Assembly (NCBI GenBank): GCA_048213135.1
Contig: PS015058.1
Coordinates: 120,042-184,041 of the forward strand
Direction: 5' to 3'
Source: Reclinomonas americana ATCC 50394
Taxonomy: Eukaryota > Jakobida > Jakobea > Jakobida
Length of the DNA stretch: 64,000 nucleotides
Shown piece by piece: positions 54,218 to 64,000 of this stretch; position 1 is the first letter of the stretch; each line of letters starts with the position of its first letter. The notes beneath the pieces are model-generated. The model searched no databases. It saw nothing but the letters and a program-made list of their open reading frames with translations, and had not been told where the DNA came from. The translations under genes were made by a program, and so were the position numbers.

Positions 54218-57200
54218 ATGTTCTTCTCGTCGAACGTGCTGACCAAATCGGTGAGCCACACACCAACACAACAAACACACAAACACACAAACACATGTGT
54301 CGAAAGTCACCACGAGCTTCCCGCGCTTTTAAAGGAAACTGGCACTCTCACTCTCACACTTCTCTCACTCAGGGTCCTCTTGGTGTTGTGTGGCAAGCAG
54401 GTGCGCCTTTCTCTCACACACACTCTCTTACACTCTCACTCACTCACATTTTTTCGGCACTTTGATGATGAGCAGCACACGATCTGAAAAAGCTGAAAAA
54501 GAGCGAGATCTTGCACACGTCGATTGAGGAGTCGTGCAGTTGCGTGAATTATGAGAGAGTGTGAGTGTGTGAGAGAGAGTGTGTGTGTGCTGATTGTTGT
54601 TGAAATTTGTAAAGGGAATGTGTCGGAGCCGAAAGTGCAACTGGCGCTGCGCACGTCGGGCCATCTCTTGTATGGCATTGTGCGCATCTACTATCGCAAG
54701 GTTAACCCTCCATTGAGCGCGTGTGTGATTTGGGATTGCGTTGTGAGTCTGACTCTCATCATCTCTCCGTCTCTCTCTTCCCATTCCTCTTCCTTCTTCT
54801 TCTCCTGCTTCTCCTTGTTCTTGTTCTTCTTGTTGTTCTTCTTCTTCTTTAACATCTCCTTCCATCTCCCTCTTCTTCTTCTTCTTCTTCTTATTCTCCT
54901 CTCCTTTTTCTTCTTCTTCTTCTTCTCCTTCTCCTCCTCATTCTCTTCTCCTGCTTCTTCTTCTTCTTCTTGTTCTTGTACTTCTTTATCTCGTTCTATC
55001 TCCTTCTTCCTCGTCCTCTCTCCCTCCCTCCTTCCTCCTCTCTCCCTCCACTTTCCATCTCTCTCCCTACTCTCGTTCTTCTCCTTCTTTGCGTCCACCT
55101 CTTTCCACTCCTTCCCCTTCTCCTTATTCATCTTGTTGTTCTTCTTGTTCTTTTTATTCTTCTTCTTGGTCTTCCTTCTTCTTCCCCTTCTCCCTCTTCC
55201 TCTCCTTCTTCTTCATCCTCCTCTTCTCCTTCTTGTTCTTCTCGCTCTCTCTCTTCCGTCTCCGTTTCCCTGTTCCCTCTCCGTCTTCCTCCTCCCATCT
55301 CCTCCTCGCTGTTGCTCTTGTTCTCTCCTTCTCCCACTCCTCGCCTTCCCTCCCTCTTTCTCCTCTCTCCTCCTCCTCCTCCTCCTCCTCCTCCTCCTCC
55401 TCCTCCTCCTCTTCTTCTTCTTCTTCTTCCTCCCCCTCCTCCCCCTCCTCAGGCGGAACTCCTGCTGGGCGACTGCACGGATGCCCGCGCACGCATCAGC
55501 ATCACGGCCATGAGCGCTGCGCAGGCGGTGGAGCGCATGGCGGCGCCGGTGGCCTCGACGGCCGCCATCACCCTGCCCGAGGTGCACCATGCGTCGCAGC
55601 TCGGAGGATCGGGAGCGGGTGCGGGTGTGGGATTGGACTATGGTGATATGTTTTTGCCCCTCGGCGATCTGGATGAGCTGCCGGAACTCGAGGGAGAACC
55701 CATGATTACGTTTTCGCTGGGCAGCAGTCAGCAGCAGTCGCAGCAGCAACCACCCGATGTCAGTTGCGGAGCAAGAGGGGATGATGGGGGAAGGGAGGGC
55801 GAATGGGGAAGGGAGGGATTTGGAGAGAGAGGAGAGGGAGAGGGAGAGAGAAGGGATAAATAGGAGCGACAAAGTGAGAGATTGAGAACTCGCTGTGAAA
55901 TGCGTTGACGAAGTGTGGGCATATCTCATTCGCGCGCGCTCTTTCTCCCTTTGCTCGATACTCTAAAAATGGGCAGTGAGTCGACAGGGACAGGAGCGAG
56001 GAAATGAGAGTGAGAGAGAGAGAGGAGGATCCAGGTCGCCGCCTCGTTCATTCTTTTCGTCTCATACCCTTGTCTTCTTCTATCCGTCTCGCTCGTGACA
56101 CAGTAATCGTGCCCTGTTGTCTGCCTTCCTCCTTCCTCCCAGCCTTCACAATAGCGCGCACGCACTAGTTTGGAGGATTGCATCCGCTCCCTCTCTCTCT
56201 CTCTCGTTCACTTACTTCTTCGGTCTCTCTGTCTCTCAATGTATATTGCGCGCTTGAGACAAGTGCACTGTCTGCTGCCTTCATATTTTCCTCGCAGCCT
56301 TCGGAGAGACACATACACAGAGAGACGAGGGTCCAGGTGTCGCGCCCGCTCCTGCTCGCTGTCTATCTCTCGCAACCAATCTTGCGCATTGGAAACCAGC
56401 TCCCTATGCGCTCGCCTCCTTTTCTCAGCCTTCGCTGGGACATACACTTTCAGAGCTCATATTCTGCCCTCTCCACTCACCTCTTTGGCCCCTAACACTC
56501 GCCACCACAGCCCCGGTCCGCCGTGGTCAAGATGTCGAGCACGTCCGTCTGGCATTCGACGAGGAGGAGGAAGAGGAGATGGCGGAGCCGGAGAAAATGC
56601 GTGGGGAGATCGAAGGCGACGCGGTGGCGGGGAGGGACGACGGCGATTGTTGCGTCTCTTATCTCGTTTATTCGAGTGATTCCCGCATTACCACGACCCC
56701 CTTTCCACTTTCCCCATTCCACTTCCTCTTTCCACTTCCCACTCTGCCACTTTCCCTTCTCACTTCTCCCATTTCCACTCGCCATATTCCGCTTCCCTTT
56801 TCCACTTACCTCTTTCACTGCCCCCAATTCCACATCCACCATTCCACTTCCCCCTTGCCACTTCCCCCTTCCCCCCTTCTCACTTTCCCCCTTTCCCCTT
56901 TGCCCCCCCTTCCACTTCCCCTTCCCCCCTTCCACCTCACACTCCTTCGCGCAGTCTACTTTGAGGCTGGCTACGGAGTCGAGCTGGACAACTACGATCG
57001 GGAGCAACCACCATCCCCGACCATCAAGTCTATTGTCAGCCACGAGAGCGGGTTCGTCTCTCCGTGTGCGTGGAGATGAGAGCCGCCTTGGTTAACAACT
57101 CATCCCCGTTGCAGGGAAGAGCACGTGTTGGGCCAGTCTCGCCAGAGCATCGGCGGCGTGTCGGTGCCGGAGATTTCCGGTTTGTGCCACTCCACCTTGT

Positions 57201-57854
57201 GCCAAATGAATGGAGCCTTCTCTCACCTCTCTCCCTCTCCCTCCACCTCTTTCCCTCTCCCTCTTCCCTCTCCCTCTTCCCCTCTCCCTCTCCCTCTTCT
57301 CCCCCTTCTCTCTTTGCCGGCAGACATCAAGCTACCCGACATCTCCCTCGACCTGGCCATGAAGTCCACCGACGCCGGCAGTGCCGCCAGCGACGTCGTG
57401 GCACCGCCGCCGCGCAAGCGTCGCAAGGCAGCCACCGTCGACAGCAAGATCACGCTCGATGCACAGTTTCGTAGGCAATCTCTTTCTGCTTGCTTTGTTG
57501 GATGTCTCACCACGCATCTCTCGTGAAAACAGGGTGATCAGCAAGAGTCTGCAAGACACGTCGGCGATTGTGCGCCCGGCCAACTGTGGTCCGGCCACGG
57601 TGGCCGAGTTTGAGCGGCATCGCCGAGAGACCGAGCCCATTGATCGTCTTTTCATGCGACCCATTGGCTTTGATCGTTGCGTGTGGCACCCATCCTCGTC
57701 TTCCTTGTGTGCTTGACCGACCTGCCGTGCTTGCAGACATGGCACCGGAGGTGCAGCGACTCTTCACCAAGTCAATGACTGGTAAGCGTCGCCGTGCCGA
57801 GGCCGAGGCCGACGAGACGGCGAGCGTGGAGGTGGCACGCGCGGAGGTCTGTAT

Positions 57855-57893
<39 letters not shown>

Positions 57894-58096
57894 TGTGCTC
57901 ACTGTCTGCTCTCCTTCTCTGAACTCTGTTTGCTCGATGTACTCTTATCGTTGCTCTCTTTGCTCTTCGTCTTTCTTTGTGCTCTCTGTGTGCTCTGTGC
58001 TCCTCTTCTCTCACACTCCCTCTGCTCTCGCTCGTTGCGCTCTCTCTTCCTGTTCTTCCTGAATGACACTCTGCTTGCTGTCTTGTGATGTTTTGC

Positions 58097-58144
<48 letters not shown>

Positions 58145-58303
58145 CTCCACCAGCCCGTCCGTCTACTTCGCCGTNNNNNNNNNNNNNNNNNNNNCCTCCG
58201 TCGTCGTCCGTCGTCGTCGTCGTCGTCGTCCTCTTCCTTCGTTCGTTCCGTTCGTACGTACGTACGTACTCGTCGTCGTCGTCGTCGTCGTTCGTCGTTG
58301 TTC

Positions 58304-58361
<58 letters not shown>

Positions 58362-59025
58362 CCCCGCCGTCATTTGACCGTGCATATTGATTCCCTCTCT
58401 TTGTTTGTCCGTCGCACAGCGGTCATCTGTCGACCGTCAAGACGTGCGCAGTCTGCAGGGCGGCGATGGCGACGCGTACATGGGTGGTGTGGAGCTTGAC
58501 AACTATGACCGCGAGCAACCCGACTACTATCCAGAGGCTGGCTTTGCCGAGGAGCAAGCCAACGTGCGTCTCGCATATCACCTGAAGCTTCTCGTGGATT
58601 CTTAAGTGTTGTGAAAAATGTGTAGGGCGACGGCCTGGGATTGGACGACCTTGGCGAGCCGTCGATTGGTGGCCTGCCAGATATCAGCCTCAGTTGCATC
58701 GCCCTCTGTGTGTGGGCGAATGTGGAGGTGACACGTGCTTACTATTCGTGCAGAGAGCGCCCGCAGCGCCATTCGCGACGGCGAAGAGGACGAGGAGAAC
58801 GAGGAGGGTGCCAGCAAATCGAGCAAGAAGGGCAAGAAGGATGCCTCTGTCCGCCAGGCGTCCATGGAGGTCGACGACGGCGCCGACGACGACAGAAGAT
58901 CGGAGGCTCGCGGCGCGGTGAGCGGCCACGGCGTCGGTCGCCTGACCGAGCGCTCGCAGCTGCTCCTTGGCGTGCTGCAAAAGAGCTTCAACGGCGTGGA
59001 CGATACGGAGCCACTGAGGCACGTT

Positions 59026-59088
<63 letters not shown>

Positions 59089-59721
59089 TCCTGTTCCTGC
59101 TCCGCCTCGTGTTCCTGCTCCGCCTGGTGCTCCTGCTCTGCCGCGTGTTTATACTCCGCCTCCTGTTCCTGCTCCGCCTCCTGTTCGTGCTCCGCCTCCT
59201 GTTCCTGCTCCGCCTCGTGTTCCTGCTCCGCCTCCTGTTCGTTCTCCGCCTCCTGTTTGTGCTCCGCTTCGTGTTCCTGCTCTGCCTCCTGTTCGTGCTC
59301 CGCCTCCTGTTCTTGCTCTGCCTCCTGTTCCTGCTCTGCCTCGTGTTCTTGCTGTTCTTGCTCCGCCTCGTGTTCTTCCTCCGCCTCGTGTTTCTGCTCC
59401 GCCTGGTGTTCCTGCTCTGCCTCGTGTTTATGCTCCGCCTCCTGTTCCTCCTCCTCCTCCTCCTCCTTCTCCTCCTCCTCCTCCTCCTCACCCCCTCCCC
59501 CTTCCCCCTTCCCCATTCACCCTCCCCCTCTTTGAATACCTCAACTCACTTCCCTTCCCCGCAGCTTCCTCGACATGACGAGCGAAAACACGCGCAAGGT
59601 GGCCGCCATCACCTTCTTCGAGATGCTGGTTCTCGCCACCTCCAAGCGCGTCTCGCTGGCGCAAGAGGAGCCCTACGGCGACATTCTCGTGCACCCCTCC
59701 AGCAGCCTCTACGATGCTTGA
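54218..59721 (+). CDS. RAD21: Cohesin kleisin RAD21/SCC1
   Basis: Fifteen exons join in phase to about 615 residues. Exons 1-5 give the kleisin N-terminal domain that binds SMC3: MFFSSNVLTKSGPLGVVWQA, then HDLKKLKKSEILHTSIEES, LALRTSGHLLYGIVRIYYRK and the start of exon 5. The middle is acidic and repeats VELDNYDREQP twice. ITLDAQVISKSLQDTSAIVR followed by EVQRLFTKSM matches the SA/STAG-binding part. The C-terminus, LTERSQLLLGVLQKSF ... FLDMTSENTRKVAAITFFEM ... QEEPYGDI, is the winged helix that binds SMC1. Several donors are GTTGCG. The last intron appears to start with GC (59019), since only that cut keeps the domain in frame. Intron 4 (750 nt) is CTT/CTC-rich and intron 14 carries an 18-bp minisatellite. 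Confidence 0.94.
54765..55450. repeat. CTT/CTC polypyrimidine tract, RAD21 intron 4
   Basis: About 690 nt of TTC/CTC triplets ending in a pure CTC run (55371-55410) just before the acceptor. Confidence 0.9.
58095..58370. repeat. CT arrays around a 20-N gap, RAD21 intron 11
   Basis: CT runs at 58099-58141 and 58311-58360. GTCGTCGTCG and TACGTACGTACG text lies next to the gap 58175-58194. Confidence 0.9.
59030..59500. repeat. CT array plus 18-bp minisatellite, RAD21 intron 14
   Basis: A CT array at 59030-59083 is followed by about 20 units of an 18-bp repeat (consensus TCCTGCTCCGCCTCNTGT) from about 59095 to 59450, then CTC triplets. The minus-strand reading is Glu/Gln/Ala repeats, a by-product of the 18-nt period. 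Confidence 0.9.
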
Positions 59722-59816
59722 GGAGGGAAGGAGGGGGAAGGGAGAAGAGACAAATGTATGCCATCCACTCGTCCATCGCGTCAATCAACGCTTGTTTTGT
59801 GCTCTTGTGTGAGAGA

Positions 59817-61622
59817 ATGAGCGCAGTGTCTGTGGACAACACAGTGGCAGCTGAGGGTGCGGGCGCACTGGGCGCAGTGCGTGATCTTCCCTTCCCGCTG
59901 CTCACACCACCTGGCGCCCTTCCCCGCTACACAATCGATCTCGATCTCCCACCCGAGGATCGCTGGCGACAAGGTCTCACTCACTCTCCGTATCTCTTTG
60001 TGACAACTCACACACTGATCTTACTGACACACACACACACAGTGGTGGAGGACTACAAGGAGCAAGCAGAACGCGTGCTGTTGTGTGTGTGTGTGTGTGA
60101 GAATAGCCGCATCCGCGTGTTGTGCGCGCTGAAAACTATTATTATGCACAGCGACTTTCTCATGACCGAGATCCGTCAGCAGGGAGGCAGGGTGCGTGTC
60201 TCTGTATCTGTGTGAGTGTGTGCTTCTTTATTGACATGATCGTGTGCAGATGGCGTCGTTCATGGTCAAGGGAGTGGCAGCTGGTCTTCTCAAGTTGCGA
60301 TATAGATATATGTGTGCCCGTTTTCTTCGTGTTTCCTGACAGATACACATGCGCAGTGTGATTTGCCGCATGGGACGAGTGCTGGTGAGTGACTACAAGG
60401 TGCATGAGCAAGGCTTTGTATTCTGTGCGCTCATTGTGTTGCAGTATTACCGCGAACTGAAGGCGATTTCGAAGCAGTCGGGCATTGGGCTTGGCAAGCT
60501 CGTGCTGTTGCAGTTGACGTTGCGTGTTTCTGTGGGCATACTCTGTCCGTCGACTGCACTCACCCTTCCTTGTCGCGTGATCAGATACGAGGCCTCGGCG
60601 GCGTGCACGTCGATCATCTGCGAGAGTGCCGATGGGTGCCCGGTGCACTTGCGCAGCATGGACTGGGCGCTGCCGCTGCTCAAGGAGTTGACAATTGAGG
60701 GTTGCGTGGGCTCTCTCCTGTCTCCACCCCTTCCCACTCGCTCACTTGCGCGCCCTTCACGCAGTGGAATTCAAGCGCGGAGGCGAGACGCAGTTTATTG
60801 GCACGACAGTTGCGCGCGATCTTTCTCACGGACTCTCTCACTCTCTTTCTCACATAGTCGTGCCGCAGTGGGCTGGTTACGTTGGTATCCTGACGGCCGT
60901 CAAGCCCGGTGTGTGCTCCGTCAGCGTCAACTTTAGGCGAGGCGACGGGCGGTATCGCAAGAACCTGTGGAACGCCATGACCGGCTGCTGGCCAGTGGGT
61001 GCGTTCTTTTAATGTGTGGCAGAGAGATCTAGAGGTGTACTCTTCCCGACTGACGACCGCTGCGCAGCGTTCGCGGTTCGTCATCTGATGGAGCAACCCG
61101 ACATGACGTACACGGACATGGTGTACCAGCTGGAGCGCATCGAGTTGATCAGCCCCACGTACCTCACAGTGTGCGGAACGTTGCGTCTCACGCGCACCAT
61201 TGTGTCCCTTTACTCTGCCCCTGCTCAATCGCCGTCTCCAGGCTGCCCGGTGAAGGCTGCATCATCACCCGCGACCGGAAAGACGTGGTACACACGAGGA
61301 GACTGGCCGGCCGCGGTTTCCTCGTGCAGACCAACAAGGACGCACACGAGGAGGACGACGAGGGCTACAACATTTGTTGGAGCGTGGAACGGCACAAGAT
61401 GGTGGAGGCATGGTGCGCATGAAACAGCTCAAAAGCCATGCACCTCCTTCGCGTGTCTCTCATTCAACATGCAGGTTCGCCGACACGCCTCCCGAGGAAC
61501 TGAGCATCCGCACCGGCCTCTACGAGATGCTCATGACAACGCAGCCGGTGATGAATGAGGAGACCATTTACTTTAACGTCATGAGCCCCGGTCTGTTTCA
61601 CTTTGTGTCGTACCTGTCATGA
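59817..61622 (+). CDS. Acid ceramidase / NAAA-like N-terminal-Cys hydrolase
   Basis: Twelve exons join in phase to 364 residues. PRYTIDLDLPPEDRW opens the family. YEASAACTSIICES holds the catalytic Cys that becomes the N-terminus after self-cleavage. RSMDW, WAGYVGILTAVKPGVCSVSV, ISPTYLTV, LPGEGCIITRDRKDVV and LVQTN follow in the expected order. The family hydrolyses the amide bond of ceramides or N-acylethanolamines, normally in lysosomes. No signal peptide is visible in the first 40 residues, which is unusual; an unseen upstream exon is possible. Exons: 59817-59973, 60043-60079, 60152-60191, 60250-60273, 60343-60384, 60445-60518, 60585-60700, 60765-60808, 60869-60998, 61068-61179, 61242-61412, 61475-61622. 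The short exons 4 and 5 are the least certain. Confidence 0.9.
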
Positions 61623-62290
61623 CAGTAATTAAAGGAGAAGGAAATGGAGGAAGGTTTTAAACAGGGTGGTAGAAGAGTGAGAGGAGGGTTGCGTTTTTTT
61701 GCTCTCCGCCAGCTTGCGTGATCGTTACTGCTGAGGTGGGGGTACTGCTTCCTGCTGCTGACTGCATCGGATGAACCAGAGACAGTTAGCTTCATCATGA
61801 GCCACACTTTGTTCCACTTTGTGTCGTACCTCTGATGACAATGAAGGAGAAGGCAGGTTAACGAAGTGGAGGATTGCGTTTGTTTCTCTCCACTACTGCC
61901 TCCTGCAGCTGATCAACTTGTCGGATGAACGAGGAGACCATTTACTCTAACGTCATGAGCCCCGGTCTGTTTCACTTTGTGTCGTACCTCTCATGCATGC
62001 GCATATGCATGACAGTAATTAAAGGAGAAGGAAATGGAGGAAGGTTTTAATCAGGGTGGTAGAAGAGTGCACGTGAGGGTTGCGTTTGGCTGACTACTGC
62101 TGCTGCAAAGGAGAGAAACTGCCTCCTGCTGTTGATCAAGGGCAGAATGAACAAGGAGACCATTTACTTCAACATCATGGATCCCGGTCTGTGCCACGTA
62201 CCTCTCATGACTATAAAGAAGGAGGAGAAGGAGGAAGGTTCTAGTCAGGTTATAAGAGTGGAGGGTTGCGTTTGTTTCTCTCCACAACAG
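61623..62290 (+). repeat. Decayed tandem copies of the ceramidase last exon and 3' UTR
   Basis: The end of the gene, from GAGGAGACCATTTACTTTAA through the stop and the text AGTAATTAAAGGAGAAGG, recurs at 61936-62050 almost unchanged. More diverged copies lie at 61793-61850 and 62153-62240. Each copy also repeats the following GAGGGTTGCGTTTGTTTCTC and CTGCTGCTGATCAA words. None has the upstream exons, so these are 3'-end duplicates, not genes. Confidence 0.85.
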
Positions 62291-62302
62291 CTCGCGGGCT
62301 CA

Positions 62303-62671
62303 TTACTGCTGCGGAGGTACTGCCTCCTGCTCCTGCGGCTGCGGCTGATCAAGCGGAACAGCATTGCCGAACTTGTCGAGCGCGAAGCCCTGCGCGGCCA
62401 CGCGCTGCCTCTCAATGTAGCCGCCCAAGAACTGCCCGGCGACCGCCGACGCAATGTTGATCGGAATCGTCGGCATCTTCGGCAGCTTCAATCGGCGACG
62501 CACAATGACCACCGCCGGCACCGCCAAGTGCACAATGGCAATCCAGGCTGAGAGACAAAGAGAGAAAGAGAGAGAGGGGAGAGGGGAGAGGAGAGAGAGA
62601 GACATAGACAGAGAGACAGAGAGACACAGAGAGAGAGAGAGAGAGAGAGATAGAGGGAAGAGAAAAACAAG

Positions 62672-62703
<32 letters not shown>

Positions 62704-62821
62704 NNNNNNNNNNNNNNNNNNNNAGAGAGACAGAGAAAGAGAGACAGAGAAAGAGAGACAGGGAAAGTGAGACAGGGAAAGTGAGACAGGGAAAGAGAGA
62801 CAGGGAAAGAGAGACAGAGAC

Positions 62822-62852
<31 letters not shown>

Positions 62853-63101
62853 AAGAGAGAGCGAGAGAGAGGAGAGAGAGAGAGACAGACAGACAGAGAG
62901 ACAGAGAGAGAAATGAGAGAGAGAGAGACAACTGTGAGCAGCGATGACAATGGAAGAGAACGGGCAGGTAAAGTGCCACGAAACAGATGGAGAATCGCTC
63001 CGTGTGCACTCGCCACATGCCCAGAGGCACACTGAGCACAGCTGCAACTGCGCTAGTGACCCATACAAGAGGAGGAATGCCACTGCTTGTTGCAGTTGTT
63101 G

Positions 63102-63135
<34 letters not shown>

Positions 63136-63143
63136 GGGTTCTG
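62303..63143 (-). CDS. C-terminal part of an unrecognised membrane protein
   Basis: Two minus-strand exons. The upstream one (down from about 63143) starts in a CAG/GCN run and encodes GIPPLVWVTSAVAAVLSVPL and FSICFVALYLPVLF, both likely membrane helices. The downstream one (62303-62547) encodes WIAIVHLAVPAVVIVRR, then PTIPINIASAVAGQFLGG, and a hydrophilic Gln/Pro-rich tail ending VPPQQ and TAA. The intron between them is GA/CAGA-rich and contains a 20-N gap (62704-62723). The upstream part of the gene lies beyond GA/GAA arrays and possibly outside the window. Family not recognised. Confidence 0.6.
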
Positions 63144-63164
63144 TGTGGATGCATGTAAGAGAGA

Positions 63165-63700
<536 letters not shown>

Positions 63701-64000
63701 AGAGAGAGAGAGTCAATATCCACTATGTTGAGTGTGTGTGTGTGTGTGCATGCATCAGTGTGTGTTTTTGTGTGTTTATGTGATGCACCAGTGGAGAACA
63801 GGCGGCGGAGTGGTGCAGCAGAAGAAACGCGTCGCAGGAGCTGTGCACAAGTCAGTCAGTGAGCAACTCAGAGAGAGAGACACACACGCGCGTCACTGCT
63901 TGCTCACCTGTGAAAGCATTTTTGTCTAAAGTATAAAGTCGCGTCCTGCCTGTGCGTTTTGTTATGTTGTTCTTGTCACGCGCTCGGAGGTTGTTCTTCT
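63701..64000. other. Right edge, nothing assignable
   Basis: Short GT and GA runs, then mixed sequence without an exon I can support on either strand. Confidence 0.6.

Noticed and set aside
58602-59516. Glu/Gln/Ala repeat protein on the minus strand
   Set aside because: Product of the 18-bp minisatellite in the last RAD21 intron; no other coding signal.

Overview
The window is a gene-dense stretch of nuclear DNA from a eukaryote, most likely a unicellular one. Almost every gene is cut into small exons by 55-90 nt GT...AG introns. Intergenic gaps can be under 100 bp, and long microsatellites (GA, CT, CA, GTT, CTC) and ten N gaps sit mostly in introns and between genes. There is no operon structure, no Shine-Dalgarno spacing and no CRISPR array. 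Lineage is unresolved: the mix of a NACHT-WD40 receptor, cohesin, proteasome lid, NC2alpha and acid ceramidase genes says eukaryote but not which one. Exons were joined by hand by keeping reading phase across GT/AG sites and checking that known families read through, so individual junctions may be off while the overall gene calls are firmer.

Layout. 0-3 kb: exons of an unrecognised minus-strand gene around two gaps. 4-10.2 kb: a small gene ending in a CaaX-like box, then a large STAND receptor (ubiquitin-like N-terminus, HEPN, NACHT, pentapeptide repeats, 14 WD40 repeats), then a decayed second copy of the CaaX gene's 3' half, so the receptor is bracketed by direct repeats. 12-13.8 kb: an acidic, His-rich protein with a SAP-like motif. 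14.2-16.4 kb (minus): a secreted or membrane-anchored FkbM-type methyltransferase, divergent from 16.5-28.3 kb: a 48-exon gene for a ~2,590-residue PH-armadillo-Clu-TPR-ankyrin-PH protein. 28.4-33.3 kb: a PH-PH-F-box-like-LRR protein 69 bp downstream. 33.4-36.9 kb (minus): unrecognised. 37.3-39.6 kb: two short two-exon genes for Thr/Pro-rich 41- and 43-residue peptides with similar ends, on either side of a degenerate tandem repeat. 39.7-41.1 kb (minus): unrecognised. 41.2-43.2 kb: NC2alpha/DRAP1. 43.2-49.2 kb (minus): a large multi-pass membrane protein. 49.5-53.1 kb (minus): proteasome lid subunit RPN7. 53.15-54.1 kb: a six-copy ~170 bp repeat filling the interval to the divergent RAD21 gene (54.2-59.7 kb). 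59.8-61.6 kb: acid ceramidase/NAAA-like hydrolase followed by decayed copies of its last exon. 62.3-63.1 kb (minus): the C-terminus of a membrane protein. 63.2-63.7 kb: GA and GAA arrays.

The genes do not form one pathway. Housekeeping genes (NC2alpha, RPN7, RAD21) are interleaved with fast-evolving accessory ones. The most unusual items are the Clu-domain fusion, the HEPN-NACHT-WD40 receptor between direct repeats, the mini-gene pair, the six-copy array, and a recurrent GTTGCG 5' splice site used in most of the well-supported genes.
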